Shown here: positions 15,795 through 24,065 of the stretch, in pieces
How positions within the stretch are numbered: the stretch's first letter is position 1
Layout of the letters: each line of letters begins with the position of its first letter
Assembly (NCBI GenBank): GCA_022710975.1
Contig: JAKLGA010000004.1
Location: forward strand, 124,001-188,000
DNA: 64,000 nt
Direction of reading: 5' to 3'
DNA from: Myxococcota bacterium
GTDB lineage: Bacteria > Myxococcota > B64-G9
The notes under the pieces: generated by a model
What the model saw: the letters and a program-made list of their open reading frames with translations, nothing else
Told to the model about the DNA's origin: nothing
Databases searched by the model: none
Program-made: the position numbers and the translations under genes

Positions 15795-18560
15795 ATGAAG
15801 GCCTGCTCGATCGTCGTGCTCCTGTCCCTGGCCCTGCTGGTCCCGGCCTGCGACTCGGGCGGTACGGCGCGCTGCGCGGCCGGCGAGTTCACCTGCGCGG
15901 ACGGGAGCTGCATCGCGAACGCCCAGGTGTGCGACGGCGCCGACGACTGCGGGGACGGCTCGGACGAACAGGGCTGCGGCTGCGCGGCCAGCGAGCTCGC
16001 CTGCGCGGACGGGAGCTGCATCCCCCTGGCCCAGCAGTGCGACGGCGCGGCCCAGTGCCCGGGCGGCGACGACGAACAGGGCTGCGGCTGCGCGGCCAGC
16101 GAGCTCACCTGCGCGGACGGGAGCTGCATCCCCCTGGCCCAGCAGTGCGACGGCGCGGCCCAGTGCCCGGGCGGCGACGACGAACAGGGCTGCGGCTGCG
16201 CGGCCAGCGAGTTCACCTGCGCGGACGGGAGCTGCATCCCCCTGGCCCAGCAGTGCGACGGCGCGGCCCAGTGCCCGGGCGGCGACGACGAACAGGGCTG
16301 CGGCTGCGCGGCCAGCGAGTTCACCTGCGCGGACGGGAGCTGCATCCCCCTGGCCCAGCAGTGCGACGGCGCGGCCCAGTGCCCGGGCGGCGACGACGAG
16401 CAGGGCTGCGGCTGCGGGGTGTCCGAGTTCACCTGCGCGGACACGAGCTGCATCCCGGTGATCCAGCGCTGCGACGGCGTGGCCCAGTGCCCGGCCGGCG
16501 ACGACGAGCTGGGCTGTGGCTGCGGCGCGGGGCTGTTCACCTGCGGGGACCAGAGCTGCATCCCGAACGCCCAGGTGTGCGACGGCGTGGCCCAGTGCCC
16601 GGGCGGCGACGACGAGCTGGGTTGCGGCTGCGCGGCGACCGAGTACACCTGCCTCGACGGGACCTGCCTCCCGGCCGGCCAGCGCTGCGACGGCGCGGCC
16701 CAGTGCCCGGGCAGCGACGACGAGCAGGGCTGCGACTGCGAGGCCGACGAGTTCACCTGCCTCGACGGGGCGTGCGTTCCGGACCTCGTGCTGTGCGACG
16801 ACGTGGCGGACTGTGGCCAGGGCGAGGACGAGGTGGGCTGCCCCTGCGCGCCCAACGAGTTCACCTGCGTGGACGGGAGCTGCCTCCCGGCCGCCCAGCG
16901 CTGCGACGGCGCGGCCCAGTGCCCGGGCGGGGAGGACGAGCAGGGCTGCAGCTGTGGCCCGGGCGAGTTCACCTGCGTGGACGGGGGCTGCCTCGCGCTC
17001 GGCCAGGTCTGCGACGGCGCCGCGGACTGCACCGGAGGCGAGGACGAGCAGGGCTGCCCCTGCGCGCCCGACGAGTACACCTGCCTGGATGGGGGCTGCC
17101 TCGCGCTCGGCCAGGTCTGCGACGGCTCCGCGGACTGCACCGGAGGCGAGGACGAGCAGGGCTGCTCCCAGTGCGACCACAGCGGCGACTGCTCCGCGTG
17201 CCAGGATTGCGCGTTCGGGGGCCCGTGCGCAGCGGCGCTCGCCACCTGCCAGGGAGACGCCGAGTGCATGGGCTTCTGGGACTGCGTGAGCCAGTGCGCG
17301 GACCAGGCCTGCTACGACGGCTGCGTCCAGATGTACCCGGCGGGGGCGCAGCTTTACGATCAGCTCGTCCGCTGCGTGATGTGCGACGCCTGCTATAGCG
17401 ACTGCGACGGCACGGGCTACGGCTGCACCCCGGCGTGCGGGGCCGACGAGTTCGCCTGCGCGGACGGGAGCTGCCTCCCCCTCGCCCAGCAGTGCGACGG
17501 CGCGGCCCAGTGCCCGGGCGGCGAGGACGAGCAGGGCTGCGGCCAGTGCGACGGCACCGGCGACTGCTTTGCGTGCCAGGAGTGCGCGGTCGGGGGGCTG
17601 TGCGCGGGGGCGCTCGCGGCCTGCCAGAACAACACCGAGTGCACGAGCTTCTGGGACTGCCTGAGCCAGTGTCAGGACCAGGCCTGCGTCGACGTGTGCG
17701 CCCAGACGTACCCGAGCGGCGCGCAGCTCTACGACGAGATGGCCCAGTGCGTCCTCTGCGACCAGTGCTACGGCGACTGCGACGGCCAGGGCTACGGCTG
17801 CGCTCCGGCGTGCGGGGCCGACGAGTTCGCCTGCGCGGACGGGAGCTGCCTCCCCCTGGCCCAGCAGTGCGACGGCGCGGCCCAGTGTCCGGCCGGCGAC
17901 GACGAGCAGGGCTGCCCGGGGCAGTGCGACGGCACCGGCGACTGCCAGACCTGCGCCGACTGCGCGTTCACCGACCTCTGCGCGAACGAGGTCGGCGCCT
18001 GCGTGGCCGCCCCCGAGTGCCTGAGCTACAACGACTGCATGAGCGGCTGCCAGGATCAGGCCTGCGTGGACGCCTGCGCCCAGGCGTATCCCCTGGGGGC
18101 GCAGCTCTACGACGCGCTCTCGCAGTGCATCCTCTGCGACGCCTGCGTCGACGACTGCGCGGGTTCGGGCTACAGCTGCACCCCGGCGTGCGGGGCCGGC
18201 GAGTTCGCCTGCGGGGACGGGAGCTGCATCCCTCTGGCCCAGCGGTGCGACGGCGCGGCCCAGTGCCCGGCCGGCGACGACGAGCAGGGCTGCGGCCAGT
18301 GCGACGGCAGCGGCGACTGCCAGACCTGCGCCGACTGCTCGTTCCAGGGGCAGTGCGTGAACGAGTACGACACCTGCGTGGCCAGCCAGGCATGCCTCGA
18401 CTTCGACGCCTGTGTGGTCGTCTGCCAGGATCAGGCGTGCGTCGGGGCTTGCGTCCAGTCGAACCCGGAGGGGGCGCAGCTCTACTACCCGCTGATGCAA
18501 TGCTTCATCTGCGGACAGTGCCCCAGCGACTGCGCCTCCTACTCCGGGATCTGGTGCTAG
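15795..18560 (+). CDS. Lipoprotein with 15 LDL-receptor class A repeats and four extra Cys-rich modules
   Basis: This is a 921-residue protein. A lipoprotein signal peptide ends at C19 (LALLVPAC). Twelve LDLa repeats follow without break, then four copies of a second module of about 85 residues (starting QCDGTGDC and containing CxxxWDCxxxCxDQAC, YPxGAQLYD and CDxCYxDC), separated by three more LDLa repeats. Repeat 1 has the full calcium-cage pattern CDGADDCGDGSDEQGC. Most others read CDGAAQCPGGDDEQGC, so one acidic ligand is replaced by Gln. LDLa repeats are calcium-dependent binding modules best known from animal receptors; in bacteria they are scattered in large surface proteins. The product probably sits on the outer membrane as a binding protein. 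The ribosome-binding site is AAGGAG. Confidence 0.9.
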   Translation: MKACSIVVLLSLALLVPACDSGGTARCAAGEFTCADGSCIANAQVCDGADDCGDGSDEQGCGCAASELACADGSCIPLAQQCDGAAQCPGGDDEQGCGCAASELTCADGSCIPLAQQCDGAAQCPGGDDEQGCGCAASEFTCADGSCIPLAQQCDGAAQCPGGDDEQGCGCAASEFTCADGSCIPLAQQCDGAAQCPGGDDEQGCGCGVSEFTCADTSCIPVIQRCDGVAQCPAGDDELGCGCGAGLFTCGDQSCIPNAQVCDGVAQCPGGDDELGCGCAATEYTCLDGTCLPAGQRCDGAAQCPGSDDEQGCDCEADEFTCLDGACVPDLVLCDDVADCGQGEDEVGCPCAPNEFTCVDGSCLPAAQRCDGAAQCPGGEDEQGCSCGPGEFTCVDGGCLALGQVCDGAADCTGGEDEQGCPCAPDEYTCLDGGCLALGQVCDGSADCTGGEDEQGCSQCDHSGDCSACQDCAFGGPCAAALATCQGDAECMGFWDCVSQCADQACYDGCVQMYPAGAQLYDQLVRCVMCDACYSDCDGTGYGCTPACGADEFACADGSCLPLAQQCDGAAQCPGGEDEQGCGQCDGTGDCFACQECAVGGLCAGALAACQNNTECTSFWDCLSQCQDQACVDVCAQTYPSGAQLYDEMAQCVLCDQCYGDCDGQGYGCAPACGADEFACADGSCLPLAQQCDGAAQCPAGDDEQGCPGQCDGTGDCQTCADCAFTDLCANEVGACVAAPECLSYNDCMSGCQDQACVDACAQAYPLGAQLYDALSQCILCDACVDDCAGSGYSCTPACGAGEFACGDGSCIPLAQRCDGAAQCPAGDDEQGCGQCDGSGDCQTCADCSFQGQCVNEYDTCVASQACLDFDACVVVCQDQACVGACVQSNPEGAQLYYPLMQCFICGQCPSDCASYSGIWC
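15981..16412 (+). repeat. Four near-identical 108-bp tandem DNA units inside the LDLa gene
   Basis: Units begin at 15981, 16089, 16197 and 16305, each opening with TGCGCGGCCAGCGAG. Each encodes one LDLa repeat of 36 residues. They differ at only a few bases, whereas the flanking LDLa repeats differ widely, which points to recent in-frame duplication or gene conversion. Confidence 0.85.
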
Positions 18561-18649
18561 CCGCCCGGCGCCGAGTCGTTCATCTCCTGAGACTCAGCGC
18601 GGGCAGCCGACGCGCGCCCGGGGCGGCGCCCGCAGGAGGGAGCGACGCC

Positions 18650-19009
18650 ATGACCACGCCGGTACCGGCCGGGGAGCTCGCGGCCGCGGCCGAGATCCGC
18701 GGGGCGGCCGCGCGCTACCTGGCCGAGACGCGGGATCAGCCGCCGCCCGGGGTGCCCCCGGACTTCCTGCCGCACCTGCCGCGCGAGGTGGGCGAGCCCG
18801 CGCGGGACGCGGACGGCCGCTGGCGCCTCGGCCGCTGGACCCTGGTGCGCGAGGGCGACCGGTCCAGGCTCGAGAGCTACCCGCCCGGGGGGATCAACGC
18901 CGCGCACCGGGTGTGGTTCCTGCTCCAGCTCGAGCGCCGCGACGGCGCCTGGCAGGTCCTGCCGCCCGGGGTCCAGTTCGTGCACGCCTGGGCCAAGGGT
19001 CAGCGCTGA
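18650..19009 (+). CDS. Small unrecognised protein
   Basis: This 119-residue soluble protein starts at ATG 18650 with AGGAGGGA nine bases upstream. It is rich in Arg, Pro and Glu. The C-terminal half reads like a small beta-rich domain (RLGRWTLVREGDRSRLESYP, VWFLLQLERRDGAWQVLPP). I recognise no family. Codon use matches its neighbours, so it is probably a real gene. Confidence 0.6.
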   Translation: MTTPVPAGELAAAAEIRGAAARYLAETRDQPPPGVPPDFLPHLPREVGEPARDADGRWRLGRWTLVREGDRSRLESYPPGGINAAHRVWFLLQLERRDGAWQVLPPGVQFVHAWAKGQR

Positions 19010-19282
19010 GGCTCCCTCCTCCCCGATGCCAGCCTCCCGCAGGTGGGGTCTGCGAACCTGGCACCGGTGCCTACCGCGGGCCTCGGCGAAGGTCTGCCCG
19101 ACTGGTGTTGGGACCGCGGTGCTGGATGCCGGCGTGGTGAGCATCACGGTGACGCCCGCGTCGTCGAGCGCGGGCTCGGTGAACACCGAGATCCTCGTCG
19201 ACGTGCCGTAGAACGCTTGCGGGTGGGTGGCGCCAGAGCCTGGCGACAGCGCCTTCGGTGGGGAAAGGAGATCGGAGCCGCT

Positions 19283-19753
19283 TCAGCGATACTTGGTCTG
19301 GCAGTAACCCGCTTCTTCGAACCTGGCATGGTACTTCTTCGCACTGCGGTCCGGGTAGAGCTTGACCTTGTACCAGGCATCGTCCAGACACCATTCGATC
19401 CGGTTTGGCTTCGTCTTTCTCGGCTCGCCCAGGGCAGCGTTGAAAGGTTCCACGGCAACCGCGCTGTTTTCAGGATAATCAATCTCGATCTGAGTGCACT
19501 TGCCGTTGTTGAACTTCATTTCGATCAAGAATCCTTTTTGGGCTGGATCCTGGCTCTGGCACACGATCCCCCGTTGCGCCTTGAGCTCACACTTCCCCTT
19601 GAATCTCGAGGCCAGCGCGTTTGCCTTGGCCAGTCCCTCCGTGGGGGTCATACCAATCGACAGACCCTCCACGACCGGACTGGCACGAAGGTCCTGGGCA
19701 ACCCCAAGCAATCCCACCACGCCGGCCAACATCAAGGTTTGTCTTGGGCTCAC
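19283..19753 (-). CDS. Small secreted protein of unknown function
   Basis: This 156-residue protein has a signal peptide (MLAGVVGLLGVAQDLRASP). The mature part starts with VVEGLSIGMTPTEGLAKA, similar in style to small periplasmic domains that begin with a GM(T/S)xxE motif. It has several cysteines (CELKAQRGIVCQ, CTQIEI, EWCLDD, YCQTKY), probably paired in disulfides. Base composition is less GC-rich than the neighbours, so it may have been acquired. The ribosome-binding site is GGGAGGAG. Confidence 0.7.
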   Translation of the reverse strand: MSPRQTLMLAGVVGLLGVAQDLRASPVVEGLSIGMTPTEGLAKANALASRFKGKCELKAQRGIVCQSQDPAQKGFLIEMKFNNGKCTQIEIDYPENSAVAVEPFNAALGEPRKTKPNRIEWCLDDAWYKVKLYPDRSAKKYHARFEEAGYCQTKYR

Positions 19754-19902
19754 AATGCTCCTCCCTCTTTGCTCCTCGATCGGACTCCTCGAAAACGACC
19801 TCGCCGTCCTGAATGTGCCTGCCCTCCTCCGCTGCCAGCCTCCTGCAGGTGAGTGAGCCTGGCTGCCTCACCAGGCTGGCATCTCCCGGCGGGGGCGGTG
19901 AC

Positions 19903-20070
19903 TCACCGGTCCTGCCAGGCGAAGGCGTGCGGCCAGCGAGCAGTGTCCAGTGAGGGGAGCTCGGTGTGGCACACGTAGTACTCGGCGTCAGTCACCACCG
20001 GCGGGATGCCGCTCTCCGCGCCTCCGCCATCACAGGCGGCGGCGCACAGGCCCGCAGGTCGTACCCTCAT
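19903..20070 (-). CDS. Possible 55-residue secreted peptide or gene remnant
   Basis: ATG at 20070 is preceded by AGGAGGG nine bases upstream and opens a 55-codon frame (starts MRVRPAGLCAAACDGG, ends HAFAWQDR). The first residues resemble a truncated lipoprotein signal. It lies between scraps of other genes, so it may be the remnant of a larger lipoprotein gene. Confidence 0.3.
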   Translation of the reverse strand: MRVRPAGLCAAACDGGGAESGIPPVVTDAEYYVCHTELPSLDTARWPHAFAWQDR

Positions 20071-20138
20071 CGGATCCGCCCTCCTGGAACGAGCTTCCTC
20101 CGCGAGACCCTTGCACGATAGCAGAGGATCGGCCGGGA

Positions 20139-20198
20139 GCTCCAGCGCGGCCCAGTCGTTCAGCGACCCGAGCCGGGCGAGCACGGCGAACAGCCCGA
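20139..20198 (-). pseudogene. 60-bp copied fragment of an ABC1-kinase gene 3' region
   Basis: This stretch matches 11748-11807 (inside the ABC1 kinase gene) at 55 of 60 bases and reads GLFAVLARLGSLNDWAALE on the minus strand, against GLFAVLSRLGSVNDWAALE in the intact gene. Nothing else of that gene is present. It is either a partial duplication or the last trace of a deleted paralogue. Confidence 0.65.
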
Positions 20199-20326
20199 CA
20201 CCAGGCCACCCCCTTCCGGGGGCCAGGGTGCCTGCGCGCACCAGCCGCGCTGGGATCCCTGGCCTTTCGGCCTGGGCCTGTCAGCGAGGAGGAGTCAGCC
20301 TGACAATTCCTTCTGCTGCAACGTGT

Positions 20327-20361
20327 TATGCATGACGAATATTGGATATTCGATTTGCATA
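20327..20361. promoter_or_regulatory. 35-bp interrupted palindrome upstream of the DUF4143 ATPase gene
   Basis: TATGCA, three bases, CGAATAT, TGG, ATATTCG, three bases, TGCATA. Both arm pairs (6 bp outer, 7 bp inner) are perfect inverted repeats, so 13 of 16 paired positions match. It is a strongly AT-rich patch in GC-rich DNA and covers the -35 hexamer of the promoter below, as expected of a repressor operator. Confidence 0.65.
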
Positions 20362-20370
20362 TGCTAGCCT
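20342..20370 (+). promoter_or_regulatory. Promoter giving a probably leaderless ATPase mRNA
   Basis: TTGGAT (20342-20347), 17 bases, TAGCCT (20365-20370). The expected transcription start falls at or next to the ATG at 20377, and there is no ribosome-binding site, so translation is probably leaderless. The -35 lies in the centre of the palindrome. Confidence 0.5.
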
Positions 20371-20376
20371 GCGGGT

Positions 20377-21603
20377 ATGGAATACCACCCGCGCAGCCTG
20401 GCCCAGGTCATCCGCAGGGCCCTCGGGACCTTCCCCGCGGTGCTGGTGACCGGCGCGCGGCAGACCGGGAAGACCAGCCTGCTGCGGAACGAGTTCCCCG
20501 GCCACCGCTACCTGTCCCTGGACCAGCCGGACGTGCGCCTGCGGGCCGCGGCTGATCCGGCAGGCTTCCTCCTGGATCACCCGCCGCCGCTCGTGCTCGA
20601 CGAGCTGCAGCACGTCCCCGAGCTGTTGCCCTACCTCAAGGCCCGCATCGACGAGGACCGCTCCCCGGGCCGCTTCTTGCTGACCGGCTCGCAGAAGCTG
20701 CGGCTCATGCGCGGGGTGAGCGAGTCCCTGGCCGGGCGGGTCGCGGTGCTGGAGCTCGATCCGTTCTCCGTGCGCGAGCTCGCGCCCGGACGGGCGTCCG
20801 AGCCGCTGGACAGCCTCCTGGAGCGCGTGTTCGGGGAAGGGCCGCCTTCCGATCCGGGGGCCGCGGGCCAGGAGCTCGCCGACTGGCTGCTGCGCGGGGG
20901 CTACCCCGAGCCGCGCCTGAACCCGGCCGTGGACCGGCGGCTGTGGTTCTCGAGCTATGTGCAGACCTACCTCGAGCGCGACATCCGCGATCTGGTCCAG
21001 GTGGCGGATCTGAACGCCTACGGCCGCTTCCTGGCGCTGGTGGCCGCCCGCTCGGGCGGCCTGCTGAACGCGGCCGAGCTCGGCCGCGAGGTGGGGGTCA
21101 CGGCCCCGACCATCCAGCGCTGGCTCTCGGTGCTCGAGACCACCCACGTGCTCCACCTGCTGCCGCCCTTCCACCGCAATCTCGGCAAGCGCCTGCGGAA
21201 GGCCCCCAAGCTGCACCTCCTCGACTGCGGCCTGCTGGCCTACCTGCTCGGCCTGCAGACCGCGGAGCAGATCCTGCAGGGCCCCTCCCTGGGCGGGCTC
21301 ACGGAGTGCGCCGTGGTGGCCGAGTGGTTGAAGGCCTTCCGCCAGGCCGGCGAGCGGGCGAGCCTCAGCCACTGGCGCTCCGCCGCGGGCGACGAGGTGG
21401 ATCTGGTCTTCGAGCGCGGCGAGCGGATCTACGCCGTCGAGGTGAAGGCGACCGCCAGCCCGACCCCGCACCACGCCGAGGGGCTCCGGCGCTTCCTGGC
21501 GCTGGCCGGCCCCACGGCGCGCGGGGTGCTCGCCTGCCGCGTGGAGCGGCCCGTGCACCTGCTCCCGGGCATCCGCGCCGTGCCCTGGCACCTGGCCTGG
21601 TAG
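20377..21603 (+). CDS. AAA_14/DUF4143 family ATPase
   Basis: This 408-residue protein has the Walker A motif G26-A-R-Q-T-G-K-T33, Walker B in LVLDELQ, and the sensor-like segment FLLTGSQKLRLM. The middle holds a winged-helix-like region (GREVGVTAPTIQRWLSVLE). The C-terminal DUF4143 part ends in DEVDLVFE...IYAVEVKAT, a PD-(D/E)xK nuclease-like core (D, then ExK). Family members are widespread orphan ATPases, often mobile and sometimes next to toxin-antitoxin genes; their task is unclear. The gene is alone, under the palindromic promoter just upstream, and is followed by a strong hairpin. Confidence 0.9.
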   Translation: MEYHPRSLAQVIRRALGTFPAVLVTGARQTGKTSLLRNEFPGHRYLSLDQPDVRLRAAADPAGFLLDHPPPLVLDELQHVPELLPYLKARIDEDRSPGRFLLTGSQKLRLMRGVSESLAGRVAVLELDPFSVRELAPGRASEPLDSLLERVFGEGPPSDPGAAGQELADWLLRGGYPEPRLNPAVDRRLWFSSYVQTYLERDIRDLVQVADLNAYGRFLALVAARSGGLLNAAELGREVGVTAPTIQRWLSVLETTHVLHLLPPFHRNLGKRLRKAPKLHLLDCGLLAYLLGLQTAEQILQGPSLGGLTECAVVAEWLKAFRQAGERASLSHWRSAAGDEVDLVFERGERIYAVEVKATASPTPHHAEGLRRFLALAGPTARGVLACRVERPVHLLPGIRAVPWHLAW

Positions 21604-21622
21604 CGAAGGTCCGGGGTGGACC

Positions 21623-21665
21623 AGGTTTCCAAGCGCCCCCGAAGAGGGGGGCGCGCAGGAAACCT
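21623..21665. terminator. Strong two-tier hairpin between convergent genes
   Basis: The outer arms AGGTTTCC/GGAAACCT (8 bp) enclose the inner arms GCGCCCCC/GGGGGCGC (8 bp), all perfectly paired, with a small GAAGA-type loop. It lies between the ends of the ATPase gene (+) and the hydrolase gene (-), so it could stop transcription from both sides. No T-run follows on either side, so termination would be non-canonical. Confidence 0.55.
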
Positions 21666-21689
21666 AGCCCCGAGGGGGCACACGCGGGG

Positions 21690-22646
21690 TCAGCAGACGC
21701 CGGACTTCCCTGCCTGCAGCGGGCTGGCGCCTTTCCGGTCGGATGCCAGGAAGTCGAGGACCGCGCGGCACACCAGGTCGGGCTCGAGCCACGTCATGTC
21801 GTGGCCGGCGCCGGGGATCACGGCGGTGGCGATGCCAGGCGCCAGCCGCGCGAGGCGCCGCAGAGCCTCCTCGCGCCCGTAGATCCGCTCGTGCTCGCCG
21901 ATCACGAACAGCGTCGGGACCGCGTGGCGCCGCAGGGCCTCGTCGTCGATGACGGTCGGCGGGAGCATCCGGGTCATCCGCCGCAGCCCGAAGCAGCGGA
22001 AGGCCAGCGCCAGGTCCTCGGTCATCTCCTCGATGATCGCCTGGCCCCGGGCGCCGGAGGCCGCCAGATCCGGCAGGCTCCAGCGGTAGGCCCTGCGGAT
22101 GAAGAAGCGCCGCGGGGGGAGCAGCATCACCATCATGCGCAGCAGCATGGCCGGGCGGAGCGGCAGGATCCACGCGGCCGGCGCCAGGAGCACGAGCTTC
22201 TCGACCCGGGCCGGGTGGCGCCGCGCGTAGTTCGCCGCCAGCCAGCCGCCGTGCGACAGGCCCAGCAGCCGGACGCTCGGGCCGAGCTCGAGCGCGTCGA
22301 AGAGCCCCTCGAGCCAGTCGCACAGGTCCTCGACCTTCTTGACGGGGCGGGTGTTCGCGCTGCGGCCGACGTCCAGGATGCTGTCCAGCGCGTAGGTCCG
22401 GTGGCGCGCGGACAGGGCCGCGATGCAGGGGATCCACATCAGCGAGTGGGCCCCGCCCCCCGGCAGGAGCACCAGCGGCGGGGCGCCGGCCGGGCCGCTC
22501 ACCCGCATGAACGTGCGCCCGTGCGGGGTCTCGACGGAGCGGCACTCGCAGGGCACGGGCCAGGCCCGCGCTCGCCGCTCGTTGTGCTCCAGGTACATGG
22601 CTTTCGCCTCGGCCGAGAGGAACGGATGATGTGCCGTGGGTCCCAT
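21690..22646 (-). CDS. Alpha/beta-hydrolase
   Basis: This 318-residue protein has the nucleophile elbow G-L-S131-H-G-G, the oxyanion segment LLPGGGAHSLMW, and the catalytic His in IPGAGHDMTW. The usual acid lies in the strand LFVIGEHERIYG. The lid region (about 155-215) is helical and Met/Arg-rich. It is probably an esterase, lipase or C-C hydrolase; the substrate is unknown. The start ATG at 22646 has GGAG eight bases upstream. An upstream open extension to 22772 lacks a ribosome-binding site. It ends shortly after the hairpin shared with the convergent ATPase gene. Confidence 0.85.
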   Translation of the reverse strand: MGPTAHHPFLSAEAKAMYLEHNERRARAWPVPCECRSVETPHGRTFMRVSGPAGAPPLVLLPGGGAHSLMWIPCIAALSARHRTYALDSILDVGRSANTRPVKKVEDLCDWLEGLFDALELGPSVRLLGLSHGGWLAANYARRHPARVEKLVLLAPAAWILPLRPAMLLRMMVMLLPPRRFFIRRAYRWSLPDLAASGARGQAIIEEMTEDLALAFRCFGLRRMTRMLPPTVIDDEALRRHAVPTLFVIGEHERIYGREEALRRLARLAPGIATAVIPGAGHDMTWLEPDLVCRAVLDFLASDRKGASPLQAGKSGVC

Positions 22647-22778
22647 CGGATGCTCCAATGCGCGGCTGGCCAGGCCTGGGTGGCTGGCGCCTTCGAGGTC
22701 AGGGGCATTCTTCGTCCAGGAGGTGGGAAAGGCAAGCGCCGCGCTGGACGGCCCTCCTACCGCAGGTGCCACCCTCTC

Positions 22779-23888
22779 TCAGCGCCTGGCGGGGAACGAG
22801 AGCGGGTCGCAGGAGCTCATGTCCGGCGCGCAGCGCCCGGCGGGCACCTTCCAGCCGTCGAGGGTCATGGGGAGGTCGGAGCTCTCGAAGGTGGCGCTCT
22901 CGAGGTCGGCGGCGAAGGTCACGCGGACCCGCCCGCCGACGAAGCCGGCCCCCGGGTCGCACGATATGTTCAGGTTCACCGTCACGCTCAGGCCGATGGC
23001 CGCGGAGTGGTCGACCTCCCAGGTGCCCACGGTGACGGCGGGGATCCCGCCCGGGGGCACGCAGGGGAACGTCGCGATGTCGTCCGCGAAGGGCCCCTGG
23101 GCGAGGTAGCTGCCCCGGCGGAAGGAGCCGTCCGGCTCGAAGCGAAAGTAGCTCCTGTGCTCCATGCCCCCGGACCAGCCGAGCACCCAGGTCCCGTAGA
23201 GCGCGCTGGCGTGCGGGGAGGTGGGCATGCAGATCCCGGGCGGCAGGCAGAACCACCCCCCGCACTCGCCGTCGTTGCGGCACCCCACGCAGCGGCCGTA
23301 GACGCACATCGCGACGGGCAGGTGCTCGTGGCCTTCGCAGTCCGGGCCGGTGCGGCAGGCCTGGTCGAAGAAGCTCGCCCAGACGCACACCGGGCAGGGC
23401 AGCTCGCCCGGCGAGACGATCCCGCTGTCCGCGTCGGCGCAGGCCGGCGCCGGGGGGCAGCCCACGATCGGCTCCACGCAGCGGCCCGTGCGGCAGAGCT
23501 GTCCGGCCGGGCACTGCCCGTCCTGGGCGCAGAACACGCAGTTCCCCTGGATGCAGCGGCCGCCGTACTCCACCCCCGCCTCGACCGGGCAGTCCCCGTC
23601 GCCCCCGCAGGGCCGCTCCAGGCAGACCACCTCGGGGCAGGCGCCGGCCCCTCCCGCGCGCCGGTAGGCGAACGGGCAGTCGGCCAGCGCGCCGATGAAG
23701 GTCGGGCAATCCACGTCCGGGCCGTCGGCCTGGTCCAGCGCGTCGTCCGTCCCGTCCTGAAGCTCGCCGTCCGCGTCCGGTGAGCCCCCGCCGTCCCCGG
23801 AGGGGTCGGGGTTGGCGTAGTCCAGGCAGCCTGCGCCGAGCAGCGCGCACAGCACCAGGGCCAGCGATACGGGATCCCGCTTCGGCAT
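22779..23888 (-). CDS. Cys-rich lipoprotein with a C-terminal beta domain
   Basis: This is a 369-residue protein. A lipoprotein signal ends at a Cys about 21 residues in (ALLGAGC). An acidic Gly/Asp/Ser linker follows. Residues about 65-225 are a Cys-rich region with short modules like CxxDGQCPAGQLCRTGRCV and CRNDGECGGWFCLPPGIC, typical of myxobacterial surface lipoproteins. The last 130 residues (ALYGTWVLGWSGG, YFRFEPDGSFRRGSYLAQGP, VGTWEVD) look like a lipocalin-like beta-barrel. The ATG at 23888 is chosen because it gives the lipoprotein signal and is preceded by GGAGAAG. Function is unknown. Confidence 0.8.
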   Translation of the reverse strand: MPKRDPVSLALVLCALLGAGCLDYANPDPSGDGGGSPDADGELQDGTDDALDQADGPDVDCPTFIGALADCPFAYRRAGGAGACPEVVCLERPCGGDGDCPVEAGVEYGGRCIQGNCVFCAQDGQCPAGQLCRTGRCVEPIVGCPPAPACADADSGIVSPGELPCPVCVWASFFDQACRTGPDCEGHEHLPVAMCVYGRCVGCRNDGECGGWFCLPPGICMPTSPHASALYGTWVLGWSGGMEHRSYFRFEPDGSFRRGSYLAQGPFADDIATFPCVPPGGIPAVTVGTWEVDHSAAIGLSVTVNLNISCDPGAGFVGGRVRVTFAADLESATFESSDLPMTLDGWKVPAGRCAPDMSSCDPLSFPARR

Positions 23889-24065
23889 GTCTTCTCCGGC
23901 GAGCAGCGGACCGAGAGGAGCCACCGCGGTCCCCATGCTACGGAGGTCCGTGGCCCTTGGCAAGCACCCCTATACTCCCGCCAGGCGCGCTTGCCGCCTG
24001 CGTCCTTTCGTGCTCCCATGGGGCATGCCCGTGGATCCTCGCGCGAACACAGGAGGGTGAAGACC

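Noticed and set aside
15789-18500. Long minus-strand frame of about 900 codons opposite the LDLa gene
   Set aside because: Made of monotonous Ala/Val/Arg/Gly repeats that mirror the LDLa repeats. The plus strand has a signal peptide, ribosome-binding site and recognised domains.
19026-19211. 62-codon plus-strand frame ending in ITVTPASSSAGSVNTEILVD
   Set aside because: The end reads like a protein C-terminus, but the first half is repeat-derived and there is no ribosome-binding site. Too little to call a pseudogene.
20943-23783. Plus-strand frame of over 900 codons across the ATPase and hydrolase genes
   Set aside because: Crosses the hairpin and the antisense of two real genes; low-complexity composition.
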